Positions 7,163 to 12,922 are shown, counted from the first letter of the stretch. The stretch is DNA of 12,922 nucleotides from an uncultured Alphaproteobacteria bacterium (GCA_937950105.1 CALFEM010000028.1:1-12922), one strand, 5' to 3'. Made by a program: numbers and translations. Notes: generated by a model from the sequence alone, not told the origin.

Positions 7163-7493
7163 AATTCTCCCGGCTGCTGCCGAGGTGCTCCGGCGACTGC
7201 GGCAACGCGCTGATTTCATAACGCTTTCTTAAGCGCCGGAGACGCTGGCCGCGGACCTGCGACGAACGGCGCAAAGCCTTCCGGAGAGCAGGGTTCTCCC
7301 CCCACCGCGTCGACACGCCGCGAGGGGACCGCAACGGGCGATCCCGCAGCGTTCGAATCGAAAATTTAGCGTCGTGCGCGTGTCGGTCGCGAGAATGGCC
7401 GGACGTCTTTACAGCATCGAGCGGCCGCCACACCCGACGCAGTCGCTCTCAGGCAACGAGAAACTGCAGCAACCGCCAAACTGAGGAGCCGAC

Positions 7494-7928
7494 ATGAAGG
7501 TGATGGTCATCGTCAAGGCGAGCAAGTCTTCGGAAGCCGGCGAGATGCCGAGCACCGAGCTGTTCGCCGCCATGGGCAAATACAACGAGGAACTGGTGAA
7601 CGCCGGCATCATGCTCGCCGGCGAGGGCCTGCACCCGACGTCGAAGGGCGTGCGCGTGCATTTCGACGGCGACAAACGCACGGTCATCGACGGACCTTTC
7701 GCCGAGACCAAGGAGCTGATCGCCGGGTACTGGATCTGGCAGGTGAAGTCGATGCAGGAAGCGATCGACTGGCTGAAGCGCTGCCCGAACCCGCACAACG
7801 ATCCCTGCGACGTCGAAATCCGCCAGATCTACGCGATGGAGGATTTCGGCGAGACGTTTACCCCGGAACTGCGCGAGCAGGAGGAGCGCATCATGGCCAA
7901 GGCAGCGAAACTCAAGGCAGCCGGCTGA
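7494..7928 (+). CDS. YciI-family (DGPF domain) protein, 144 aa
   Basis: The hallmark DGPFAETKEL is at residues 66-75, followed by the GYWIWQVKSMQEAIDWLKRCP segment around 78-98 typical of the DGPF/PhnB-associated branch of the YCII-related domain (dimeric alpha/beta barrel). The N-terminus MKVMVIVKAS is the first beta strand. Length is normal. GAGGAG at 7483-7488, five bases before the ATG, sets the start. The protein is cytosolic. The biochemical role of this branch is not established. Related YciI proteins have been proposed as small-molecule enzymes, and family members are often encoded next to VOC proteins and ECF sigma factors. Here a VOC gene follows after 52 bp; no sigma factor gene is nearby. 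Confidence 0.9.
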   Translation: MKVMVIVKASKSSEAGEMPSTELFAAMGKYNEELVNAGIMLAGEGLHPTSKGVRVHFDGDKRTVIDGPFAETKELIAGYWIWQVKSMQEAIDWLKRCPNPHNDPCDVEIRQIYAMEDFGETFTPELREQEERIMAKAAKLKAAG

Positions 7929-7980
7929 CCAGCCCCATCGACGTCCATGCCCGAGAGGAACCCAACCAAGGAGCAAGTCG

Positions 7981-8502
7981 ATGTCGTCAGCCGCAAAAGT
8001 CAGTGCAAACGAGGCCACTGCATCGGGGTCCGGCCCGAGCGAACAGGCAGCGCCGGAACGCATGAGCCCGCTCGCTCCGCATATCGTCTGTGCCGGAGCC
8101 GCCGCCGCCATCGAATTCTACAAGACGGCATTCGGCGCGACCGAACTGATGCGCATGCCGGCCGAGAACGGCAAGATCATGCACGCCGCGGTCTCCATCA
8201 ATGGCGCCATGGTCATGCTGGTCGACGAGATGCCGGAATGGGGTGTGAAATCGCCAACGACGCTCGGCGGCAGCCCGGTCACGCTGCACCTCAACGTCGC
8301 CGACGTCGACGCGGTGTTCGATCGCGCGGTGAAGGCCGGCGCCAAGGTCAGGATGCCCGTCGCCGACATGTTCTGGGGCGACCGCTACGGCATCGTCGAA
8401 GACCCGTTCGGCCACCTCTGGTCGATCGCCACGCACCAGCGCGACATGACCATGGACGAACTGCGCGAGGCGGCGAAGAGCGCCCGCTGCGGCGAAGCCT
8501 GA
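7981..8502 (+). CDS. VOC-family (glyoxalase/bleomycin-resistance fold, PhnB-like) protein, 173 aa
   Basis: Residues ~31-150 form one PhnB-like VOC unit: PHIVCAGAAAAIEFYKTAFGATEL at the start, a central HLNVADVDAVFDRAV helix, and the characteristic FWGDRYGIVEDPFGHLW block at 131-147. PhnB-like members are named for the phn locus but are generally of unknown substrate. The first ~27 residues are a low-complexity Ser/Ala-rich extension. An internal Met28 would give a more typical length, but AAGGAG at 7968-7973 supports the start at 7981. The preceding YciI gene ends 52 bp upstream and the two probably form an operon. A strong 8-bp hairpin begins two bases after the stop. Confidence 0.9.
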   Translation: MSSAAKVSANEATASGSGPSEQAAPERMSPLAPHIVCAGAAAAIEFYKTAFGATELMRMPAENGKIMHAAVSINGAMVMLVDEMPEWGVKSPTTLGGSPVTLHLNVADVDAVFDRAVKAGAKVRMPVADMFWGDRYGIVEDPFGHLWSIATHQRDMTMDELREAAKSARCGEA

Positions 8503-8504
8503 AC

Positions 8505-8524
8505 ATGGCGCAGACATGCGCCAT
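8505..8524 (+). terminator. Perfect 8-bp hairpin immediately after the VOC gene
   Basis: ATGGCGCA (8505-8512) pairs with TGCGCCAT (8517-8524) around the loop GACA. It starts two bases past the stop codon and is followed by CGGTTTG, a weak T run. It is best read as a transcript-end hairpin for the YciI-VOC unit, and is the first of three adjacent hairpins. Confidence 0.5.
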
Positions 8525-8530
8525 CGGTTT

Positions 8531-8576
8531 GCGAGGCCGTCTCCCCGAAGCCCCTCCCTCGAAAGGACGGCCTCGC
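8531..8576. repeat. Perfect 11-bp inverted repeat (second of three stacked hairpins)
   Basis: GCGAGGCCGTC at 8531-8541 is the exact reverse complement of GACGGCCTCGC at 8566-8576, enclosing a 24-nt C-rich loop. It sits six bases after the first hairpin and one base before the third. Confidence 0.6.
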
Positions 8577-8577
8577 C

Positions 8578-8620
8578 GGCGCGATTCCGTACCCCTGCTG
8601 TAGCCACACGGAATCGCGCC
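8578..8620. repeat. Perfect 13-bp inverted repeat (third of three stacked hairpins)
   Basis: GGCGCGATTCCGT at 8578-8590 is the exact reverse complement of ACGGAATCGCGCC at 8608-8620, with a 17-nt loop. It is the longest perfect stem in the window's plausible biological sequence and lies 141 bp before the rlmN start. It could be an intergenic palindromic repeat unit, part of a structured RNA, or an upstream regulatory structure. Confidence 0.6.
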
Positions 8621-8760
8621 CCTCGCACACCCTGTCGAGCCAGCCCGAACCCGCGCGTGATTGAGGCGCCGCGAGGGAAACCAGGCCGTCGCCCTTTCCC
8701 TCGCCGCGCGCAGCCGCTACATAGGGCGCAAATCCTTGTCATCAGGGCTTTCCGCCTCTC

Positions 8761-9996
8761 ATGGTCCTCGTACTCGACATGACGCCCGCCGCCGCGCGGG
8801 CCGAAGACGCAAAGCCGGCGAAGCGCTCGCTGGCCGGGCTCGACCGCGCGCGCCTCGGCGAGGCGCTGCTCGCTGCCGGCGTGCCGCACAAGCAGGTGCG
8901 CATGCGCGTCAACCAGCTGTGGAGCTGGATCTACGTGCGCGGCGTCACCTCCTTCGACGACATGACGGACGTGTCGAAGGAACTGCGCAGCAAGCTCGCG
9001 GCGCTCTACACGCTCGACCGGCTGGAGATCGTCTCCGAGCAGGTGTCCGTCGACGGCACCCGCAAGTGGCTGCTCAGGTTGCCGAAGCGCGGCCACGAGG
9101 CGAAGGCACCCGAGATCGAGACCGTCTACATCCCCGAGAGTGATCGCGGCACGCTGTGCATCTCGAGCCAGGTCGGCTGCACGCTGACCTGCTCGTTCTG
9201 CCACACCGGCACGCAACGCCTCGTGCGCAACCTCGAAGCGGAAGAGATTGTCGGCCAGATCCTGCTCGCCCGCGATCGCATCGGCGACTGGCCGGGTGCG
9301 ACACCACCGGGCGACGGCCGCCTGCTGCCCGACACGGCCAACAAGATCACCAACATCGTGCTCATGGGCATGGGCGAGCCGCTCTACAATCTCGACAACG
9401 TGCGCGTGGCCATGGAAGTCGCGGCGGACGGTGACGGTTTGTCGGTCTCGAAGCGGCGCATCACGCTGTCGACATCGGGCGTGGTGCCGGAGATCGCGCG
9501 CTGGGGCGAGGAAGCCGGCACCATGCTGGCGATCTCGCTGCATGCCGTGCGTGACGAGCTTCGCGACGTGCTGGTGCCGATCAACAAGCGCTACCCGATC
9601 GCGGAGCTGATGGACGCTTGCCGCAACTATCCGGGCGTCTCCAACGCGCGCCGCATCACCTTCGAATACGTCATGCTCAAGGGTGTGAACGACAGCGTCG
9701 CCGACGCCAAGGCGCTGGTGCGGCTGCTCGAGGGCATCCCGGCGAAAATCAACCTGATCCCGTTCAACCCGTGGCCCGGCACCGCCTACGAATGCTCGGA
9801 TTGGGAAACGATCGAAACCTTCGCCGAGATCGTCAACCGGGCCGGCTATGCGAGCCCGGTGAGAACCCCGCGCGGCCGCGACATCCTCGCCGCCTGCGGC
9901 CAGCTCAAGTCGGCGAGCGAGAAGCTGCGGGCCAGCGCGCGCGCCAAGCCTGCCGACGGCTCCGAGACGGGCGGCTCGCCCGCCAACGAAACCTGA
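8761..9996 (+). CDS. rlmN: Dual-specificity RNA methyltransferase RlmN (23S rRNA A2503 / tRNA A37 C2-methylation), 411 aa
   Basis: This radical SAM enzyme methylates C2 of adenine in 23S rRNA (A2503, E. coli numbering) and in some tRNAs. Seen directly: the 4Fe-4S ligands CTLTCSFC with Cys140, Cys144 and Cys147; the SAM-binding GMGEPL at 203-208; and both mechanistic cysteines, Cys133 in [10 protein letters not shown] (equivalent to E. coli Cys118) and Cys379 in ILAACGQL (equivalent to Cys355). [12 protein letters not shown] and LIPFNPWPG are also family-typical. Neither the ATG at 8761 nor the in-frame ATG at 8779 has a clear Shine-Dalgarno, so the first six residues are uncertain. The C-terminal ~30 residues are a variable hydrophilic tail. 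A membrane protein gene follows after 9 bp, probably co-transcribed. Confidence 0.96.
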   Translation: MVLVLDMTPAAARAEDAKPAKRSLAGLDRARLGEALLAAGVPHKQVRMRVNQLWSWIYVRGVTSFDDMTDVSKELRSKLAALYTLDRLEIVSEQVSVDGTRKWLLRLPKRGHEAKAPEIETVYIPESDRGTLCISSQVGCTLTCSFCHTGTQRLVRNLEAEEIVGQILLARDRIGDWPGATPPGDGRLLPDTANKITNIVLMGMGEPLYNLDNVRVAMEVAADGDGLSVSKRRITLSTSGVVPEIARWGEEAGTMLAISLHAVRDELRDVLVPINKRYPIAELMDACRNYPGVSNARRITFEYVMLKGVNDSVADAKALVRLLEGIPAKINLIPFNPWPGTAYECSDWETIETFAEIVNRAGYASPVRTPRGRDILAACGQLKSASEKLRASARAKPADGSETGGSPANET

Positions 9997-10005
9997 GGCA
10001 CGCGC

Positions 10006-10437
10006 ATGGTCTGGCGCACGCTCGGCCGGCTGATCTGGATTCCGGTCGCATTCCTGCTCGCCGCCCTGCTGACCGCGCTCGTCGTCGTCACCCTCGGCCT
10101 CGAGCGCATCACCCAGGCGATCGGCGGGAAATGGCAGGACAGCGACAGCCTCGCCGGCCTCTACGCGCTCGTGCTGCAAGGCGAGATGCTGCTTTCCGGG
10201 CTGACGCTGGTTCCGGCGCTCGGCGTCGTCATCGTCGGCGAGGTCGCACGCATCCGCTCCTCGCTCTACTACATCCTCGGCGGCGGCGCGGCGGTGGTCG
10301 CGGTGCCGCTGCTGGCGAGCCTCGGCGGCACCGGCGGCACGTTGCAGATGCCGGCGGCTCCCGTCTGGCAGGTGCTCGCCACGGCGGGGTTTGCGGGCGG
10401 CTGGCTCTATTGGCTGCTGGCCGGGCGTCGCGCCTGA
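10006..10437 (+). CDS. Four-helix membrane protein downstream of rlmN, 143 aa
   Basis: The start at 10006 lies 9 bp after the rlmN stop, with GAGG overlapping the rlmN stop region as ribosome binding site. Hydrophobic segments at about residues 9-31, 55-79, 87-106 and 119-139 predict four transmembrane helices with short loops, so it is an inner-membrane protein. The conserved-looking pieces are RIRSSLYYILGG (82-93), placed before helix 3, and GGWLYWLLAGRRA at the C-terminus. The same pieces recur in the next gene, suggesting paralogy. I do not recognise a characterised family. Translational proximity suggests shared transcription with rlmN but not a shared function. Confidence 0.8.
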   Translation: MVWRTLGRLIWIPVAFLLAALLTALVVVTLGLERITQAIGGKWQDSDSLAGLYALVLQGEMLLSGLTLVPALGVVIVGEVARIRSSLYYILGGGAAVVAVPLLASLGGTGGTLQMPAAPVWQVLATAGFAGGWLYWLLAGRRA

Positions 10438-10486
10438 GCCGATCCCGTCAAGCCTCGGATCGCGGGCGAGAATCACAATTCCTGTT

Positions 10487-10514
10487 TTGAGTTGCAGCAA
10501 CACGCTCCTATAAC
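10487..10514 (+). promoter_or_regulatory. Candidate sigma-70 promoter for the second membrane protein gene
   Basis: TTGAGT at 10487-10492 and TATAAC at 10509-10514 are separated by 16 bases. Transcription would begin near 10521, leaving a leader of about 33 nt before the ATG at 10554. This argues against the upstream in-frame ATG at 10521 as the start of translation. Confidence 0.45.
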
Positions 10515-10553
10515 GGCGGGATGGGGGCGCGTGTTGAAGGGGGCTGGTGGGCC

Positions 10554-11126
10554 ATGTCGCAGGTGCGCGGATTTCTGCGGATCGTCCTCGGCTACGCGCT
10601 GGCGATGCTGATCGCAGGGCTGGTGCAGGTCTTGTTCGCCCTGCCGCCGATCCAACTCGCCAGCCTGTCGGGCGATGCCCTGATCGCGCGCGTGTCTTTG
10701 CTCGGCGTCTATGTCCTTGCCGCCGCGACGCATTCAGCCATTTTCGCGGTCGTGTTCGCCGTCGTTGCCATCGCGTTGGCCGAATGGCAGCGGGTCCGCA
10801 ACGCGCTCTATTATGTGATGACGGGCATCGCCATCGCGCTGGCCGGGTTCCTCGCCCAGTACGCCAGCGAGAACGCCGCGCAGCCGACCATCGTCAACAC
10901 CTACGCACTGCTCGCCTACGTGGTGACCGGCGCGATCGCCGGCGCAGTCTACTGGGCCTTTTCCGGGAACCGTGCAGGTGGACGTTCCGACAATATCGAC
11001 GACACGCCGCCCGGCGATGGCGAGACGATCACCGAAAAGCGCGGGCAGGCCCAAGATAAGACCTCCGCTACCTCGGTGCCGGTGACGCATCGGGGCGGAC
11101 GCCCCAAGCCTCTGCAGGTCGCCTGA
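10554..11126 (+). CDS. Four-helix membrane protein, 190 aa, paralogue-like to its upstream neighbour
   Basis: The start at 10554 is preferred over an in-frame ATG at 10521 because AAGGGGG lies at 10537-10543 and a promoter candidate places the transcript start near 10521. Four hydrophobic segments are visible at about residues 8-30, 48-77, 84-103 and 115-137. RVRNALYYVMTG (80-91) and IAGAVYWAFSGNRAG (128-142) match RIRSSLYYILGG and GGWLYWLLAGRRA of the preceding protein in the same topological positions. A hydrophilic, probably disordered cytoplasmic tail of about 50 residues follows (acidic first, then basic ending RGGRPKPLQVA). Function unknown; probably an inner-membrane protein of a small alphaproteobacterial family. 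Confidence 0.8.
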   Translation: MSQVRGFLRIVLGYALAMLIAGLVQVLFALPPIQLASLSGDALIARVSLLGVYVLAAATHSAIFAVVFAVVAIALAEWQRVRNALYYVMTGIAIALAGFLAQYASENAAQPTIVNTYALLAYVVTGAIAGAVYWAFSGNRAGGRSDNIDDTPPGDGETITEKRGQAQDKTSATSVPVTHRGGRPKPLQVA

Positions 11127-11226
11127 TCGCCAGAAGTTTGCACCGGCCGGCCGTAACGGGGGCATGAGCCGTCGCAGGCAAATGGTTAACGCAGCTCCCC
11201 TATTTCGCAATCGCAGCGCACAATGA

Positions 11227-11255
11227 TTGCTGCAGCGCAAAATGCGTGATACAAG
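11227..11255 (+). promoter_or_regulatory. Candidate promoter with PhaR-like operator upstream of the phasin-like gene
   Basis: TTGCTG (11227-11232) and TACAAG (11250-11255) with a 17-base spacer make a plausible sigma-70 promoter. The -35 overlaps TTGCTGCAGCGCAA (11227-11240), whose core GCTGCAGC is a perfect palindrome. From memory, alphaproteobacterial PhaR repressors, which control phasin and PHA genes, bind TGC/GCA-rich sites of this kind. The match is therefore suggestive, not proven. A related CGCAGCGCACAA lies about 15 bases upstream. Confidence 0.4.
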
Positions 11256-11373
11256 GGGTTCTTCGCAGATTTCGCCGGATCGAGTCTGAACGGCCCGTTT
11301 TGCGCGCCGCCGCTGCGACGCACCAGCCGCATCCGTGCGCGGCAGCAAGGCCTCGAAACCGAAAGGCCGACCC

Positions 11374-12027
11374 ATGAATGCCGCCGATGCCAGCGTGAAA
11401 ATCGCACAGAAGTCCGCCGAGGCCGCCGCCGGTTATGCAACGGCCGCGTTTGCCGCCTACGCCGACATGGCCTCGCAGACGATGAATTTCTGGGCGCAGA
11501 CCTTCGACGCCATGGTGCCGCGCCCCGAGCCGGAGCCGCGTTCCTGGTATCGCCCACCTGCCGATCTGGCTCGATCCGCCGCGCCCGCGCGCAGCACCAC
11601 GACGGCCTCGTTCTTCCCCCTGTGGCAGATGGTCGGCGTACCCGCACCTGCGCGACGGGCTTCGACGCCCGCGCTGTTCGGCTGGACCGCCCCGCGCTCG
11701 CCCCTCGACATCTGGCAGTCGTGGCTGTCCATGTGGCCGCTGCAAGGTCCGCCTGCGTGCTGGCCGATGGCCTTCGCCATGATGGGGGCCGGCTGGTCGC
11801 GCGATGTCGCCTACCCTGCTGCGCAGGCCAATGCCGCGGCCATGGACGCGATCTCGACGGCGGCGGACGCCATGCGCACGCCGTTCTCGAGCTATCGGTC
11901 GGAAAGCGGCTATGCTTCGGCGCAGATCGTCATGGCCGGCAGCAAGGTCGCCGGCGCTGCCGCGTTGCCGCTCGCGATGTTCGCGCCGTGGCTGCAGGCC
12001 TTCGCGGCATCGCCGACGCGGCTCTGA
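11374..12027 (+). CDS. Trp/Ala-rich phasin-like protein, 217 aa (tentative)
   Basis: The product starts MNAADASVKIAQKSAEAAAG and has an amphipathic Ala-rich helix to about residue 47 (FAAYADMASQTMNFWAQTFDAM). That is the kind of segment seen in phasins and other PHA-granule-associated proteins. A proline-rich middle with about ten tryptophans in all (LWQMVG, GWTAPRSPLDIWQSWLSMWP) and a second Ala-rich amphipathic C-terminal region (about 150-217) follow. There is no signal peptide. AAAGG at 11362-11366, seven bases upstream, supports the ATG at 11374 over a GTG at 11335. It is likely monocistronic: its own promoter candidate lies at 11227-11255 and a terminator follows 49 bp after the stop. 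The phasin call is an inference from composition and the upstream motif; no diagnostic domain is visible. Confidence 0.7.
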   Translation: MNAADASVKIAQKSAEAAAGYATAAFAAYADMASQTMNFWAQTFDAMVPRPEPEPRSWYRPPADLARSAAPARSTTTASFFPLWQMVGVPAPARRASTPALFGWTAPRSPLDIWQSWLSMWPLQGPPACWPMAFAMMGAGWSRDVAYPAAQANAAAMDAISTAADAMRTPFSSYRSESGYASAQIVMAGSKVAGAAALPLAMFAPWLQAFAASPTRL

Positions 12028-12076
12028 CCCTGGGCTCCCCGAGCCGCCTCACTGCATCAGAAACACAGACATGAAA

Positions 12077-12106
12077 AAGGCCGCCTCGATGATCCGAGGC
12101 GGCCTT
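12077..12106. terminator. Bidirectional intrinsic terminator between convergent genes
   Basis: AAGGCCGCCTCG (12077-12088) and its exact reverse complement (12095-12106) form a 12-bp stem with loop ATGATC. On the minus strand the stem runs into TTTTT (12078-12074), a classical rho-independent terminator for the 12135-12674 gene. On the plus strand it is followed by GCCTTTG, weaker but usable for the phasin-like gene. Confidence 0.85.
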
Positions 12107-12134
12107 GCCTTTGTCCGTTCGAGCAAATGCCCGC

Positions 12135-12674
12135 TCAGTTGGTTTTGGCGGCCGGCGCGGTGGGAGCCGGCGGCGGCGTCACCTTCTTGGCAGCCTTCTT
12201 GACCTCGGCCGGAGCCGTCGTGGTCGTAGCCGCAGCCGGTGCGGCCGGCTTCACGGCCTTGGCGGCAGGAGCGGCCGGAGCAGCAGCAGCAGCGGCGGGA
12301 GCAGCAGCCTTGGCGGCAGCCGGAGCGGTCGTCTTCGCAGCCGGTGCCGTGGTCGCGGCGGCCTTCTTCGCTTCCTTGGCGGCCTGCGCCTTGGCGATGT
12401 CGGGCTTCTTGCGGCAGTGAGCCTTCACAGCGACACCGTTCTTGCGCGTCGACGCGGCGCGCCAGATGCACTCGGCAGTCTTGCCGCATGCGGCTTCTTC
12501 GAGGCCCTTGCACACCGATGCCGGCTTGGCAGCGGTCGTGGCGGCGGGTGCCGTCGCAGCCGGCTTGGCGGCCTTGTCTGCGGCCGGAGCCTTCTGGGCA
12601 TACGCAACAGGCGCGATGGCGAGCGACATGCTGGCGAGCGCGACAGCCGCGCTCAGGCGGAGCATCTTCATCAT
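12135..12674 (-). CDS. Secreted Ala/Pro/Lys-rich protein with a four-cysteine motif, 179 aa
   Basis: The start at 12674 is set by GGAGGA (minus strand, 12687-12682) seven bases upstream. Residues 1-26 are a Sec signal peptide (MMKMLRLSAAVALASMSLAI then APVAYA) with probable cleavage after AYA, so the protein is periplasmic or exported. After an Ala/Pro/Lys linker comes a compact block with Cys55, Cys63, Cys69 and Cys87 (pattern C-x7-C-x5-C-x17-C) plus Trp71, ending HCRKKP; two disulfides are plausible. The rest, about 90-179, is low-complexity AAPAA/KKA repeat, probably an unfolded basic tail that could bind cell wall, polyanions or DNA. I do not know a named family for the cysteine block. 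The frame is open upstream to 12839, but the ribosome binding site and signal peptide exclude that. Confidence 0.8.
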   Translation of the reverse strand: MMKMLRLSAAVALASMSLAIAPVAYAQKAPAADKAAKPAATAPAATTAAKPASVCKGLEEAACGKTAECIWRAASTRKNGVAVKAHCRKKPDIAKAQAAKEAKKAAATTAPAAKTTAPAAAKAAAPAAAAAAPAAPAAKAVKPAAPAAATTTTAPAEVKKAAKKVTPPPAPTAPAAKTN

Positions 12675-12818
12675 TGGTGGGTCCTCCATGGTGATCCCGC
12701 GCGCTCTATAGCACCGAAAAAACAGCCGCATTACGGTCCGCATCGTATTCAACCAAAGTTTTTCTGTTGTCGGACCGCGGAGACAATCGCCGAAGAACCA
12801 GGCACCGCGGACCGGTCG

Positions 12819-12874
12819 AGACACGACTTGCGATGCCATGCGCTCTGCCTATAGTGCAGCCGCAAGTCGTGTCT
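12819..12874. repeat. 56-bp segment with perfect 14-bp inverted ends abutting the adapter
   Basis: AGACACGACTTGCG (12819-12832) is the exact reverse complement of CGCAAGTCGTGTCT (12861-12874). The right arm ends exactly where Illumina adapter sequence begins. This fits a very short library insert read through into its adapter, possibly a fold-back product, joined to the contig end by overlap. The right arm, and perhaps the loop, should not be trusted as genomic. Confidence 0.6.
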
Positions 12875-12922
12875 AGATCGGAAGAGCACACGTCTGAACT
12901 CCAGTCACTTAGGCATCTCGTA
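12875..12922 (+). other. Illumina TruSeq adapter contamination (index TTAGGC)
   Basis: The last 48 bases are not biological. AGATCGGAAGAGCACACGTC begins at 12875 and the standard TruSeq 3' adapter continues to 12908. The 6-base barcode TTAGGC follows at 12909-12914 (known TruSeq index 3), then ATCTCGTA, the start of the common flow-cell tail. The match to the known adapter is exact throughout. Confidence 0.99.

Larger units (their letters stand above)
7004..7493. other. 490-bp divergent intergenic region between speD and the YciI-family gene
   Basis: No credible gene is seen on either strand. The speD-proximal half holds two direct copies of CCTTACCTT (7047-7055 and 7071-7079). A small hairpin lies between them (GGTTT 7059-7063 with AAACC 7068-7072). 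A 10-bp inverted pair is also present, TTTGACCCGC at 7032-7041 and GCGGGTCAAA at 7154-7163, as is a run of nine C at 7124-7132. Further right, CTCCGGCG (7189-7196) can pair with CGCCGGAG (7235-7242), and CGCTT/AAGCG at 7223-7236 makes a short hairpin. Both gene promoters should lie here. The stretch 7250-7480 shows nothing I can name. Confidence 0.6.

Noticed and set aside
8505..8620. Integron attC site or IS terminal repeats
   Set aside because: No integrase or transposase is present, no core GTTRRRY/RYYYAAC sites fit, and the stems are not positioned around a cassette or mobile gene.
7987..10503. 838-codon minus-strand open frame
   Set aside because: Antisense to the VOC gene, rlmN and a membrane protein gene, all of which have strong motifs or context; the product looks like a high-GC antisense artefact.
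12241..12372. Short tandem repeat or CRISPR-like array
   Set aside because: The repetitiveness comes from Ala/Pro/Lys codons (gcagcc/gcggcc) in the low-complexity tail of the secreted protein; there are no constant repeats with unique spacers.
12675..12839. N-terminal extension of the secreted protein to an upstream ATG
   Set aside because: The ribosome binding site at 12682-12687 and the signal peptide beginning at residue 1 of the shorter form place the start at 12674.

Overview
The window looks like one assembled contig from a short-read (Illumina) library, most likely a metagenome. From about position 511 to about 12,800 it is GC-rich chromosomal DNA of an alphaproteobacterium, probably Hyphomicrobiales/Rhizobiales-like. 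That placement is inference. It rests on a MaeB-type malic enzyme with a fused phosphotransacetylase domain, a class I PPK2, the long SpeD/SpeE pair, a phasin-like gene with a PhaR-like operator, and alanine-rich codon-biased proteins. Both ends of the contig look artefactual. The first ~480 bp encode, on the minus strand, the N-terminus of a DUF1559 pseudopilin-like protein, a family typical of Planctomycetes. It abuts a malic enzyme gene that has lost its N-terminal half. The last 48 bp (12875-12922) are an Illumina TruSeq adapter carrying the index TTAGGC, preceded by a 56-bp stretch whose two ends are perfect inverted repeats.

Layout: (1) 1-477, minus, DUF1559 N-terminal fragment; (2) ~511-1584, plus, C-terminal phosphotransacetylase half of maeB; (3) 1647-2220, plus, two small genes (a small membrane protein and an unknown 101-aa soluble protein); (4) 2265-3902, minus, acyl-CoA ligase; (5) 4288-5265, plus, polyphosphate kinase 2; (6) 5298-7003, minus, spermidine synthase and S-adenosylmethionine decarboxylase (speE downstream of speD), with a hairpin between them and a 490-bp upstream region containing repeats; (7) 7494-8502, plus, a YciI/DGPF-domain protein and a VOC-family protein as a pair; (8) 8505-8620, three back-to-back hairpins; (9) 8761-11126, plus, rlmN followed by two small four-helix membrane proteins that look like diverged paralogues; (10) 11374-12027, plus, a tryptophan- and alanine-rich phasin-like protein; (11) 12077-12106, a bidirectional terminator; (12) 12135-12674, minus, a secreted Ala/Pro/Lys-rich protein with a four-cysteine motif.

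Functionally this is mostly housekeeping and storage metabolism: C4/C2 carbon flow (MaeB), fatty-acid activation, polyphosphate-driven nucleotide phosphorylation, polyamine synthesis, 23S rRNA/tRNA methylation, and possibly polyhydroxyalkanoate granule coating. speD and speE carry out consecutive steps of spermidine synthesis, since decarboxylated SAM made by SpeD is the aminopropyl donor for SpeE. I see no defence system, CRISPR array, insertion sequence, prophage or tRNA, and no convincing new multi-gene system. The most useful observations are the two contig-end artefacts, the tandem hairpin cluster at 8505-8620, the paralogous membrane-protein pair, the repeat-bearing speD leader and the cysteine-motif secreted protein.
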